A stretch of DNA of 64,000 nt, taken from the NCBI RefSeq assembly GCF_003945595.2, contig NW_024104096.1, positions 418,501-482,500 of the forward strand. Direction: 5' to 3'. This DNA is from Pipra filicauda. Taxonomy: Eukaryota > Chordata > Aves > Passeriformes > Pipridae. Below the pieces are notes generated by a model that searched no databases, was not told the DNA's origin, and saw only the letters and a list, made by a program, of their open reading frames with translations. The translations under genes and the position numbers were made by a program. Of this stretch, positions 1-9,771 are shown one piece after another; position 1 is the stretch's first letter, and each line of letters begins with the position of its first letter.

Positions 1-399
1 AAGAGACTTCATTTGAAGTTCCCGCAGCTTATATGGGTTCGGGGGGAGCGCTATAAGGAGGAATGTGATTGGGCCGAGGTCCGGGGGAAAGGGAGTGGTT
101 TGAGGGCTCTCCTGACCAATGAGGGATAGAGGAGGACTGAGGTCCCATAAGGCTCAGGACTGGGGGAACAGCCAATCCTGTTCGAGCAGAGGCAGGGCTG
201 TGTTCGGCGAGGGGAGACAACGTGGCTTCTCGTGGGGGATGTGCGGACGGGGAAGGTACGTGACTCAGGGGAAAGCCTGTACGATAAAAATGCAAGTAGT
301 TGTTGATTTTCTGTAGTGCTCGATCCCGGGCCGTTGCTGTGATGGACTCGTTTTTAAAGCTGTTCTTTCCAGGTTTCATAATCCTGGCGTTCACCCACA
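1..399 (-). mobile_element. Class II ERV LTR, truncated by window edge
   Basis: Read on the - strand, this stretch aligns over its length with the solo LTRs at 23197 and 54016. It starts TGTGGGTGAAC at 399 (the others start TGTAGGCGAAC). It shares the CCTGGAAAGAACAGC block, the CCAATCA and ATTGGTCAG promoter-type boxes, and a CCATATAAGCTGCGGG TATA region near base 38. It is clearly more diverged than the other two are from each other. The window starts just downstream of the TATA region, so U5 and any internal sequence lie outside. Whether it is a solo LTR or one end of a provirus is unknown. Confidence 0.75.
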
Positions 400-1504
400 A
401 GTTACCAGAAAACATTTTTTTAAAAGCTAGATTTTTGTTTCAGTAATGTTGCATGCAACTCTTTATGACTCAGGGATTAGGTATGTGTAAAATAACTAGC
501 CTAGCTATTTGATGCAGTCTGATGCATGTAAATCATCAGACTTAGGTTTAAAGGTAGTGTCTAGCTTTAAACACCAGAAATATTTTGGAACACTTACCAT
601 TAAATGACACAATCATTCTAATCATATCTGAGCTTCCCAAGTTTTCCATTATAAAGGCTGAAAATGTATTTCATCAAAATCCAAGAGAGACCACGTTTAT
701 ATAGCTTTTCACCGAACATTTTTTTCTCTGACTACTAAGTGACAGGGTGTTTTGGTTTTGTTCTGTTTAGTTGTTTTGTTAAACTCTAAATATTGCACAT
801 AAGAATATTTTTTTTTCTAAAACCTGTATACAGAGGGAGACATTAAGGAACTCAGCACAAAATGTTACACCTCTGTCAGCATCAGGAAAAAGTTAGAAAT
901 ATGTTTTCATTAAAAGCATTTTTCCAAAGGAGTGGATTTCAGGAACAAAACTGAAACCATATTTAAAAGCTTCAGTACTAAAACCATACTTAGGGGCTTT
1001 TAACACAAAAGAGAAGTCAATGGGAGGTTATGTGCAGTATGCAGCAATTATGGAACAAATTATACAGGCACTTGCACATTTCAGGTTTAGCTGAAATTAT
1101 ACCCTGACTGTTCTGTAAATCTTTATTTCTCTTAGGAAACTCTACTGGGGCTTTTCATAAGAGGGTTTAGAGGATCAATATCCATTTGGAAACTCATGAT
1201 GCTGTTTCTGTTAAAAAGTGAAACAGAACAATACAGTCAGGACGCTAATCCCCTGATTTCAAGAGGACTTTAGTCACATGAATAAGGGTTACCAGTTCAG
1301 GATAAGGTCTGTTAGATGAATATTATGTATTTTCTACTGTCTATTTATATTCAGGGGTTTTTTGCACACTTCCACAGCTGCTTTGACAGAAACAGGACTA
1401 CTGGGCTAGGTGGATGCTTGGTCAGACCCAATAAAATGTAGTAATACCCATTTTTTGCAGGTGCATCCTGAGAAGTGATTTGCTGCGAATTAAAGGTGTC
1501 TCCA
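400..1504. other. AT-rich spacer, nothing recognised
   Basis: AT-rich sequence with short homopolymer runs. I see no coding pattern, repeat family or RNA gene. Confidence 0.6.
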
Positions 1505-2073
1505 TGTATGCTATTTTTGGCTGTAATAGAGTTAATTTTCTTCACAGTGGCTAGTGTGGGGCTGTGTTTTGGATTTGTGTGGAGCACAGGGTTGATAGAG
1601 TAGAAATGTTTTTGTTATTGCTGAGCAACACTTACATAAAGCCAGGGCCTTTTCTGCCTTTTGTACTGCCATGCTGGTGAGGAATTTGGAAGGATGGAAG
1701 GAGACACAGCCAGGACAGGTGACCTCAAGTGACCAAGGGGATATTCCATATAATATGACATCATGCTCAGTATGTAAATCTGGGAAGAAGAATGAGGGAG
1801 GGGTGGAGTGATGGTACTTGTCTTCCCAAGTAACCATTATGTGTGATGGGACCCAGCTCTTCTGGAGATGGCTGAACACTTGCCTGTCCATGGGAAACAG
1901 TGAATCAATTCTTTGTTTTTCTTTGCTTGTGTGTGTGGCTTTTGCTTTTTCTTTGTCTCAACCCACAACTTTTCCAGCTTTTACCCTTTCAATTTTCTCT
2001 CCTATCTCTCTAGCGGGGGAGTCAGCAAGTGGCTGTGTGGTGCTTGGTTGCTGGCTGGGGTTAAACCACCACA
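1505..2073 (+). mobile_element. ERVL-type LTR, degenerate
   Basis: Starts near a TGTATGCTATTTTTGGCTG block followed by AGAGTTAATTTTCTTC, and ends GGCTGGGGTTAAACC then ACCACA. These are the two ends I know from a very common avian ERVL-type LTR. Inside are the family's block CAGCCAGGACAGGTGACC, a ATGACATCATGCTCAG segment and a decayed TATA region (GTATGTAAATCTGG). The copy at 16262-16723 shares these blocks in reverse orientation. I could not find a matching 5-bp target duplication, so exact ends are approximate. The open frames in this interval are chance frames of the LTR. Confidence 0.7.
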
Positions 2074-3984
2074 TACACGCATTAGAAAATAACAGCACAC
2101 AACAGTATATTTGTGCTGAGTGAGGAAGATATCTTAAAACCGATGTAGTTTTCTAAATTTTCTGAGCATAACCAATTCAGATGTAAGGTTTCTATCTGAT
2201 GGCAAAATATTAATTAAGTTGGTGTCTTGTAACCATATGAAATTTCATTGAAATATCCCAATTTATGCCATTTATTGGAAGACAAACACTTAATCTCCCA
2301 CTGTTCTCAGAAAAACTATATATTTTGAATATTCTGAGTACATATTAAGTACATTTTCAGGCGGAAAATATGAGTATAAAGTATTCACAAAACCACAGTT
2401 TTGTTGTTATGCTAAGAAGAAATGAAAAAAAAAATATTCAAGTGTCGACTTTATGTTAAATGAAATTGAGATAATTGTGTGCTAAAAAAATAAATCATCT
2501 TAACCCACTTGACTGAGACTTAGATGGTTTCTCTTCTTAGAGAAAGAACCCTCATAAACCACAGTCCAATTATTCAATTTCCCTTACTAATTATGGAAAC
2601 TACTAATTTTTGGCCTCAAGCATTAGATGATGTATCTCTGAAGGACAACATCAGATTTATCATAATCTGTGGCTCTCTTTATTTAGTTAGAATAAAAATA
2701 AATGCTTCACAAGCTGCAGTGTTGCAGGTAACTTTGGATTCTAGGTTAAATTTGACTGCTATGTTCTCTTATACTAAATATTACCACTCAAAGCATTTTC
2801 TGCTGTAAAATAATTGCAAATATTGAGATATTAATTAAATGCAACAAAGCCCAAGTACAACTAAAGAACAAATTTGTCACAAGCTCTAACAAGGCGACAA
2901 ACGATTTTCTACTGCCCACGGTGACCTGGTTTGATTATCACGACATGGAGCTGTTATCTGCCATGATTCATTTAAAGAAAGCATTTAAACACAATTCCAT
3001 ATCATCTCACATTAATCTGTAAATCTAGTTCATCTGAGTTCATGTATATTCCATGGATGTCCTAACTAGTGGATAGGGGGTGCCTGAAAGGAGGTAAGAC
3101 AATATCAACGAAGAGCTGAAGATCTGACCTGGAACACATGAGGTAAATTGGATACTGCAGTGAGCTTGAAAAGGTTATTTTTCTTCTTGGAAAAAGAAGA
3201 ATCAAATACAAAAAATTCTTTTCTGAAAGCAGAAAAAGTAGCTCTTGGAAGATGTTTTTCTATGTCCGCCTCTTTCTTTGAGTTATACATGAGAGGTGGG
3301 ATTGACCTGCCACCAGATATTTCTGCAGCAAGGTTGGTTGCACTTGTGTCTTCACAATCACAGGAGAAAATAATTTTTGTGGCACAACTGACTTGGTCTT
3401 AAAACACATATCCAAACTGCATTGGTTGGGTGATGTCCTAAAAGTACCTGATCATTTCATTTCTTTCCACTGCTGTAAAAGGAACTTGGACACAGCTGTC
3501 TACAGCTACAGACAGCAGAAGTTATGTGAGACAAATCTCACAAAAGCTATCCTAGTCTAGCCCAAAATGTTTACTTGTAGCAAAAGGCATTATAACCTTT
3601 CGACACTGAATGAGGAACAGATAAAAATTATAGGAAATGGCTTAGCATAAAAATCTTACTCATTGTGTAAAAGTAGTGACCCAGTGCAAAACAATGTTGC
3701 ACCGAAAGCCTGAAAATTTTTTTCATATTTTTTATCAGTTTGCAAGCTCTTTCAATAACACATGCGTCAAACTTTTTTCTACAGTTTGTTGCTGTTATTT
3801 TAATCAACTCTTCATTATGCTCTCATAAATTTTTCTTCCTAGATTTTATCCTACTGTTTCGGAAATTGAGAGGATTGTCTGGAGCTTATGTTCCACCCTT
3901 GAATACATTGATTACAGCAAGGCACTTAAAAACAATTACCATAAACACAGCCTCTTCTTTCTGAAGTGCTTCATCCCCTGCTCA
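2074..3984. other. AT-rich spacer, nothing recognised
   Basis: No coding feature, repeat family or RNA gene recognised. Short open frames at 2524-2808 and 3148-3402 lack any family signature and fall in low-complexity AT-rich sequence. Confidence 0.55.
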
Positions 3985-5080
3985 GATATAATCATGGCTG
4001 TCATCACCATGGCTAGGCTTCACAAACGAAGATTTAGGGAGGGCTCTACCGACATTTGTCACAAGCGTGCTGGTGGCTAGAAAGGCCAATACGAGATAGA
4101 CATATCTGATTGCAAAAGGCACAGCAGAAGGAATCCTCAGGTGGTATCTACAAGACACGATTCTTTCTGCATTGTCTTTTCTCCTCAAGAGTGATCTTGC
4201 GTAAGTTCTCAAAGGAAGCAGCAGCGTTAAAGATAGTGTGTCTCCAGACCTCCCGACTGGAGGCCAGAGTAGACCAGTTATGGTGATCAATATGGCCAAG
4301 GCTGAGATGTTGTTTCAGGGAGTCCTTGTATCTTCTCTTCGGGGCTCCTCTCATGCGGCAGCCGGTGACAAGTTCACCATAAAACAAGATCTTAGGGAGG
4401 CGGTGGTCCTTCATCCTGGAGATGTGCCCTGCCCAGCACAGCTGTGTTCTCAGCAACGTGGCCTCAATACTTGTTCTAGAACTGCTTGTTCTAGAACAGA
4501 TGTATTGGTCACATAATCTGACCAGTGGATGTTTAGGATTGTACGGAGGCAGCGTTGATGGAAGCGTTCCAGGAGTTGCAGGTGGTGGCAGTAAATGACC
4601 CGTGATTCTGACCCATATAAAAGAGTAAACAGCACTATGGCTCTGTAAACACTGATCTTGGTACTTTTCTTCAGGTGTTTATTTCACCAAACTTTTTATG
4701 AAGCTTTCCGAAGGCACTATATGCCTTTGCTAACCTGTTGTCTCTCTGTCCGTCAATCTTACCATCTGAGGAGATGAGGCTACCTAGGTAATTAAACTGC
4801 TGGACTGATTTGAGCTCTGATTGGCTAATGGTGATATGGGGATGATGGAAGACTTCCTGAGGTGCAGGTTGATACAGAATTTCTGTCTTCTTTAAGCTGA
4901 CTTCCAGCCCAAAGAGCTCAGCAGCATCTGCAAAGCAGGATGTTAAACTCTGCAGAGCTGCTTCTGTGTGGGCAAAAGGGCGGCGTCATCAGCATAAAGC
5001 AGCTCCCGGACAAGGTGATTTAAGGTCTTAGTGTGGGCCTTCAGTTGCCTTAGGTTGAAGATCATGGTTGTAATGACTTT
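3985..5080 (-). mobile_element. RTE-like LINE, 5'-truncated copy A
   Basis: Read on the - strand, this is the last 1.1 kb of the LINE whose long copy lies at 29631-34165. It begins in the reverse transcriptase just before the block encoding LKAHTKT. It continues through the post-RT region, with recognisable motifs such as LLYGSES, LLRTQL-WAGHISRMK and GCRMRGAPKRRYKDSL, and reaches the C-terminal zinc-finger region. It ends with a very short 3' tail rich in ATG and ATGA steps (about 3985-4015), as RTE-type elements do. Truncation at the 5' end is the normal outcome of target-primed reverse transcription. Several stops and frameshifts make it a fossil. In copy A the tryptophan after LLRTQL is preceded by a sense codon (C), whereas the long copy has TGA there. 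Confidence 0.85.
4148..4456 (-). pseudogene. LINE ORF remnant, post-RT region (copy A)
   Basis: This is the longest clean frame of copy A, about 102 codons. It reads MLRTQLCWAGHISRMK at its start, then GCRMRGAPKRRYKDSL and WRHTIFNAAASFE, and ends in a basic stretch (EEKRQCRKNR). The same protein segment is encoded around 33715-34010 in the long copy, so this is the region between the RT and the zinc finger. No catalytic residues lie here. The downstream zinc finger continues after a stop codon. It is non-functional on its own because the endonuclease and RT are missing. Confidence 0.8.
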
Positions 5081-5471
5081 TTAAAAAACAAACAGAAATG
5101 AGCTTATATTCCAGCAACAACATAGAAACTTCCAAGGAAAATTCTTCTAATTATTATCAGTATTTTCTGTGAAGAAGCTGTTGAAAATATTTGAGCCTGG
5201 AAGAAATCTGATCTGATCTTTCACTTGACAGATGTTAGCCTGTATTATGCCTTAGTTTCTAGAAAGAGTTGGAAAAATTTGTCAAACAGTAAATCAGCTG
5301 AATGGTAACACCACTGATAAAGGAAATGGTTTGGGAGTTCGCGCCTTATGTAAGTTGGTATCTCAATATTATCTGAAGAGAAGACGAGTGGAGAAGTTGT
5401 AAAAAGTTAATCTTGAAACTTGTGTGTCCAGCAAATTGGAATAAAAGAGCAAAATCTGTACAAGAAGAAAT
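5081..5471. other. Spacer between LINE copy A and provirus
   Basis: AT-rich sequence with no recognised feature. It leads to the left target duplication of the provirus at 5472-5477. Confidence 0.6.
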
Positions 5472-5477
5472 AGTGAG
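5472..5477. repeat. Proviral target-site duplication, left
   Basis: AGTGAG immediately left of the 3' LTR, paired with AGTGGG at 10249-10254 (one mismatch). A 6-bp duplication is usual for alpha- and betaretrovirus-type (class II) integrases. Confidence 0.8.
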
Positions 5478-5955
5478 TGCCACGGTCCGTGGGAGAGAGG
5501 TGAAGGATCGCGGCACTGCACAAAGGGGTCCAACGAGGTTTGAGGTTGCAATGCTAGTTTAATGGGGGTGCACAAGGGTTTTATCAGCTCTGGTGTGGAA
5601 TGCATCAGAAAATGGGGTGGAGCATGAGACAGATAGACAGGGAAATGAATAGGGATAGGGACTCGGGCAAAGACAGAGGAATAGGGGAGGAACCGGGGAA
5701 GGAAAGGACGAATGGTAGCTCTCTCCTCTCTGCAGCCTTCTCAGCCAATCAGAGGGAGGAACAGGGAAGCAGGGAGCAGACAACTTGTGGCATGCTTGGA
5801 CATGCCTGGGTATTACAACTGTAGGGGAAATCATACAATGTAGATATTTGTAAACACATAAGAACTGTAAAGTCCATATAATAAAGTCTTTTCAATCACT
5901 GTATATCTTTTTCCATTCCTGAAATCATTCCCATTCTGATCCTTGCTCCTCCACA
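5478..5955 (-). repeat. Proviral 3' LTR
   Basis: 478 bp, starting TGTGGAGGAGC at 5955 and ending CCGTGGCA at 5478 when read on the - strand. It has an inverted CCAAT box (GATTGGCTGAG), a GATAAAA TATA-like box at 5579-5585 and an ATTAAA poly(A)-type signal at 5558-5563. It aligns end to end with 9772-10248 with about 3.5% mismatches, most of them transitions. Open frames inside it are LTR shadows. Confidence 0.92.
5558..5585 (-). promoter_or_regulatory. LTR TATA-like box and poly(A) signal
   Basis: On the - strand GATAAAA (5579-5585) is followed about 15 bases later by ATTAAA (5558-5563). Close spacing of TATA and poly(A) signal fits a short R region. The same arrangement is present in the 5' LTR. 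Functional use is inferred. Confidence 0.45.
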
Positions 5956-5968
5956 TGTTCCCCTCTCT
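5956..5968 (-). other. Polypurine tract
   Basis: AGAGAGGGGAACA on the - strand, directly before the TGTGG start of the 3' LTR. Position and composition are those of a retroviral plus-strand primer. Confidence 0.85.
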
Positions 5969-7189
5969 AGTTTGATTCATGCACGGCCAGAAAAATATTT
6001 TTTGTTATGGTCTTCTTGCAGCATGCTATGACACAGGAAATAGTTAGTAACAACACAAACAGAAAAAGCAAAATTTCAAAGCAGGTTAACAGGATTTGCT
6101 TAAGCCAATTAGGTAGGTTGGGTAAACTCAACTTGTCAAATAAATCATCAGTGGAGAATTTTGGTGACATTCGTAGGTCGTTAACCAGATTTTGTAACTC
6201 TTTGATGCTTTTGAACACGGATTGGGAGTGGTCAGAGAAGTTGAGACAGCACATGCCTTCAAACTCCTGACACCCATGGCCATGCATTAAAAGGAGGAAG
6301 TCTATTGTGGCCCTGTTTTGAGGGATACCTCCTTCAGTTTTAGGGTGTCTTTAGCCAAGCCCTCCAGGGCGATGCTAGTGGCATTAGCCTCTTTTGCCAT
6401 CCAGCATCTCAGAGGTGTTAAGAGACCAAGGGCAAGCGCTGTACCAACCCCTGGGAGCACCACAAAGGCGCTCCAAAAATTCATGGTTTTGGACCATAAG
6501 GGGGTACGAGGGTCACAGTACTCTGGGACTGGCTGATAAATATTGCTCACTGATTTATAAGGGGAGGATCTTTTGGATTGATTTGGTGCTGATGGAATTT
6601 GGTTTGAGAAAAGGAATTTGCTGGGGTTAAAGAGGGAGAGCTGCCCTATGGTACAGGGGCCTCCTACTGGGTAAGAGGGGACATCTGCCCAGGCTCTCTC
6701 ACAACAGATTAAAAACTTTCCTTCTGGTAACACCATTGGTTTTGAGCCGACAATCTCAGTGACTATTTTTTCGGGCATGGTGTTGTTGCACCAAAGGGAA
6801 GTGTTTTGATAGATCTCTTTACAGGGAGTTACTTTGTGGCTGTAAGCTTTTACAGTGGTCCTTGTTGTAAAGAGAAAACAACAGTTTGTAATTATTGATC
6901 CCATAATTTCAATTTCCATGGGCTCCTCAGTCCCATATGAGGGAGATTCAAAGTGTACCTTTGAACCTTCATTTGTAGGTATTCCAATTAAACATGTCTG
7001 AAACAGGTTATTAATGTTCAACAGGGACAGACAGATGGCTTTATTTCCTGTCTCCTGAGCTAATTTTACCCAGATGTTCTCTGAATTGGCATAAGCCCAG
7101 TTTGGAAGCCCAGCTGCAGTTTCCGATGTTCTTTGCTCGATTCCTATGTCGAGGAGGATGATGAGGAGGCAGGCACAGGTGTAACACAT
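5967..7189 (-). pseudogene. env: Retroviral env, one frameshift
   Basis: Envelope glycoprotein remnant. I take the ATG at 7189 as the start because it has a strong Kozak context (CCACCATGT) and opens a hydrophobic signal peptide; the frame extends to 7297 without a better start. The surface part is short (about 180 residues before a weak basic cleavage-like QSKR). It has several N-glycosylation sites (NTS, NNT, NQS, NAT) and many cysteines. A hydrophobic internal fusion-peptide-like segment lies at 6415-6473. The frame then ends at a TAG (6302-6304). A one-base shift near 6300-6314 leads into the rest of the transmembrane subunit: CX6CC motif (CQEFEGMCC, 6246-6272) followed by LNFSDHS, a helical segment, and a membrane span about 6018-6098 with a short basic tail. 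The CX6CC and its surroundings resemble alpharetroviral Env. This copy cannot make full-length Env. Confidence 0.88.
6300..6314 (-). other. env frameshift site
   Basis: The two env frames differ by one base here, compatible with a 1-base deletion (or 2-base insertion) in a short A/G-rich run. Upstream the frame closes at TAG; downstream the alternative frame carries the CX6CC ectodomain and membrane anchor. Confidence 0.7.
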
Positions 7190-7341
7190 GGTGGATCCTA
7201 GTAGATCTTGACTCTTTTTGCTGGAACCCACTTTGGGCCTGTGGAAACACAGGCGTGTCCTTTCCCCCACGTGATGAGGGGAAAAGGATGCGTGCATTTG
7301 TCAGTAAGCACATCATCTTTGCCACTGGAAAACAGTTGACT

Positions 7342-7372
7342 TCTATAGGTGGAAGGGAGACAAAAATGCAAA
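7342..7372 (-). other. Candidate env splice acceptor
   Basis: On the - strand a pyrimidine-rich run (TTTTTGTCTCCCTTCCACC) precedes TATAG. The AG is at 7343-7344, about 150 bases before the env ATG. Placement fits a subgenomic env message spliced from the leader donor at 9599. Inferred from consensus only. Confidence 0.4.
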
Positions 7373-7460
7373 TAAAACTGTTATGTTCGTTAAGTCCGGT
7401 CAGCAATGTGGGTAATACTGTAATTCTTCTCTCACGTGCTGCTAACTGTGAGACGACCAG

Positions 7461-7691
7461 TTAGGTTTCTTCGGGGTCCAACTCAGGGTCAGGGTCGCAG
7501 ATATTTGTGAGTGTAACTTGCATAATTTGTTCATCATATTTAAGTTGAACTGCAGGGAATGGTAGGCTTAACATAATCCATTCTAAATGCTGTGGTTTGC
7601 TGGCACTTGCTGAAAGGACGGGCTGCAAAGGATGGAACACAGCTGAGGGGGTGTTTGTGTCATAGCGCCGCCCTGGGCGCTCGCCCCGCTG
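7461..7691 (-). CDS. Unassigned open frame at pol-deletion junction
   Basis: An open stretch of about 76 codons in the -1 frame relative to gag. It begins just after a TGA inside the last gag codons and ends at TAA (7461-7463). It has no ATG near its start, so if ever translated it would be as a frameshift product or as part of a lost downstream gene. The translation has a basic start (RKQRGERPGRR) and includes HLEWIMLSLPFPAVQLKYDE. I see no protease DTG/DSG triad, dUTPase motif, RT YxDD or integrase zinc residues. It could be residual pro/pol sequence next to the deletion, an accessory frame, or chance. Confidence 0.3.
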   Translation of the reverse strand, partial: QRGERPGRRYDTNTPSAVFHPLQPVLSASASKPQHLEWIMLSLPFPAVQLKYDEQIMQVTLTNICDPDPELDPEET

Positions 7692-7696
7692 TTTCC

Positions 7697-9494
7697 TTAC
7701 AGTTCACAGTCGCACTGTCTGAGGTCTGGCAGTGAATTAAAAGTCACTTTTCTTTTTAAATCAGGTGACTTTTTTGGTGGCAGCAGTTCCCCATGGATAT
7801 TAGTGATGGATCTGCAATCTCTAGTCCAATGTCTCCCTTTTCCACATCGCTGGCACAGTGTCTTTGGAAGCTCAGGTGTGGTGTTTAGTTTAGGGCAGTG
7901 TTTATTCAAGTGCCCCTTCTGGCCGCAGTTGAAACATTGCTGTAGTCCAGTTAAAGCTTCCACAATCAGTTTAGCTTTGTGAGATACTGATCCCACGTTT
8001 TTACAAGCTTCAATCATCTCCAGCAAGCTGGGTTCTTTTAGCATTTTTAAGGCTTGCTGGCAGTTTTCATTAGCTTTTGCAATTACAAGCTTGTTAAACA
8101 GAATGTCCTGGCTTTCCTTCTGTTGGACTTGGCGTGCTATAGCCTCTAACCTGGTGATAAAATCGACAAAGGGTTCATTCGGGCCCTGATTAATTAACGT
8201 GAATGAAGTCATTTGCACATAAGCATCAGCCACCTTTTTAAGAGCTTCAACTGCTAGGTCTTTTGTAGCATCCAAATGCTTTAAGTCTATACAAACTCAG
8301 TCTTGCTGCCTGGCATAAATGCCTTCTCCATACAGCATGTCAATAGCACTGCTAACTGGAATGCCTTGCCTTTCCATCTTTTCATTAACAAACTTAATTA
8401 TGAGCCGTTTCCATTCTGCTTCAAAAACGGACACTTGTACTGTAGATAGCAGTCCATTAAGCACCACTCTGATATCATAGGGTATTAAATGATAAGCCAG
8501 GAAAAATGATTTGAGCAGTCCTACAGTAAAGTGTGCTCCGAGACCATATTCCACAATTGCTTTTTTAATGTCCTTTAGCATAGGGTACAAAATAGGCTTC
8601 CACTCCGGAGAGCGTCCTTCCTCCAGGTATATGGGCAAAGCTTTTAAAAAGTTGGCATCATGAGCCTGAGCAGCTTCTATCCTATAAGCCTTTCAAATAT
8701 CGTTGTAGGGCAGCGGTGGTTTTGCTGTCCGGCAGCTGCTGGAGGCTTCGGTAACAAAAGCCTCATGGGCGCGGCCATCTTCCCAGATGTTATTGTCAGA
8801 AGAGGCCCTGACCCCGCCCCTTAGTTTCCATCTACCCTGGAAGGGTGATGGCGTTGGGGTAGAGGTGGTGCTGGAGGGAGAGGGCATTCTGGTAGAGGGT
8901 CATGGGCATGTTGGTGGTGTAGTGGGGTGGACATGGAGACGGGTTAGGGGGTGGAGCCGACGGGACGCACGCAAAATTTTTGCACGGTGCTTTTCCACAC
9001 AGCGTGCGTTCCCGCGTTCGGCCTTCACGTGCCTCGGTCTCGCGCGCGCACGATCGTCCTCCGCCTCCACCGTCGCCATGTTGCAAAGACTGCGTGTCCC
9101 CTGCACCGGCTCTCTCCCTCCCACCGTGCCAGATTTTTCGGGGCTTGTCTTTTTCCGGGGATTTTGAGTAGGATTTTTTAGATTTTTGTGGTGATTCTGG
9201 GAGATTTTCATTGGAACTCGCCATCTGATGCTGTAGCACCATTAGAACCAATCTCCAAGCTCTCAATGCTTCAGTAGTAATTTTGTCGCCCCTCTCTTTT
9301 GCTTTCCAAATATTATATCCAATTTTTTCCCAGACTTTTACAGATGTGCTGTCAGGGACTGTTTCTCCTCTGTTTTCGAGCCATTTAGTGAGGGCTTTGG
9401 CAGATTTTTGGTCTAAGGGGTGTCCGTTTTCCAAAATAAAGTCTTTAGGCTTTCGGTATACAAATTTTTGAGAGGTAGACAGCCAGAGGCCCAT
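7697..9494 (-). pseudogene. gag: Retroviral gag, frameshift plus two stops
   Basis: Structural polyprotein remnant. It starts at 9494 with MGLWLS (glycine 2 for myristoylation, A at -3 of the ATG). A matrix-like domain with KVWEKIGYNIW follows, then a basic/proline region with PPHY (a PPxY-type late motif). A one-base shift lies somewhere between about 9210 and 8887. The next frame has an in-frame TGA at about 8690. The capsid N-domain (EWKPILYPMLKDIKKAIVEYG) extends to another in-frame TGA at about 8294. The capsid C-domain then carries the major homology region (QGPNEPFVDF, 8129-8188). Nucleocapsid holds two CCHC knuckles: CFNCGQKGHLNKHC (7895-7936) and CQRCGKGRHWTRDC (7814-7855). The gag stop is at 7697. 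Both internal stops are TGA, as CpG decay of CGA would give. Betaretrovirus-like overall; not functional in this copy. Confidence 0.9.
8945..9090 (-). other. CpG-dense block inside gag
   Basis: About 20 CpG dinucleotides in roughly 150 bases, including an uninterrupted CGCGCGCG run near 9047, in an otherwise CpG-poor window. On the - strand it contains CAACATGGCGAC (about 9075-9086), a YY1-type core. It falls in the matrix-capsid linker, where two frames are both open and the gag frameshift occurs. Confidence 0.6.
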
Positions 9495-9593
9495 TGTGGC
9501 GTTACTGTGACTTCTGGTAGTCTGCAGTTGGCATTAAAACTTTTCTGTTGCAGGGACTGGGGTCCGGGGAGGGATTAGGGGTGTCCCAGAGCC

Positions 9594-9604
9594 ACTCACC
9601 TTTC
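9594..9604 (-). other. Retroviral leader splice donor
   Basis: GGAAAGGTGAGTGGC on the - strand matches the vertebrate donor consensus (AAG/GTGAGT). The exon would end at 9600. It lies between the primer site and the gag ATG, where the major donor of a retrovirus is expected. Confidence 0.6.
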
Positions 9605-9751
9605 CAGTGTGAAGTCCGGCGCTGATCCAGTGATCCGCTGTCTGCTGTTCGGCTTGGGATGACTGGCGGAGCAGGCACCTCTCGAGGTGTTGCCTGAGTC
9701 CTTCTGGTAGCGAGGGAGTTTCTCTTAATATAAGAGAGACTCAGACCTTGA

Positions 9752-9769
9752 GCCCCACCCTGGACACCA
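9752..9769 (-). other. Primer binding site, lysine-tRNA-like
   Basis: TGGTGTCCAGGGTGGGGC on the - strand, two bases after the 5' LTR. It matches the usual tRNA-Lys(1,2) primer site at 14 of 18 positions by my alignment. The third and fourth differences could be decay or a variant tRNA. Confidence 0.65.
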
Positions 9770-9771
9770 TA

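Noticed and set aside
6007..6630. + strand frames of 72-87 codons over env
   Set aside because: Antisense shadows of the env frames.
8787..9181. + strand frames of 62-126 codons over gag
   Set aside because: Antisense shadows of the CpG-dense gag segment.
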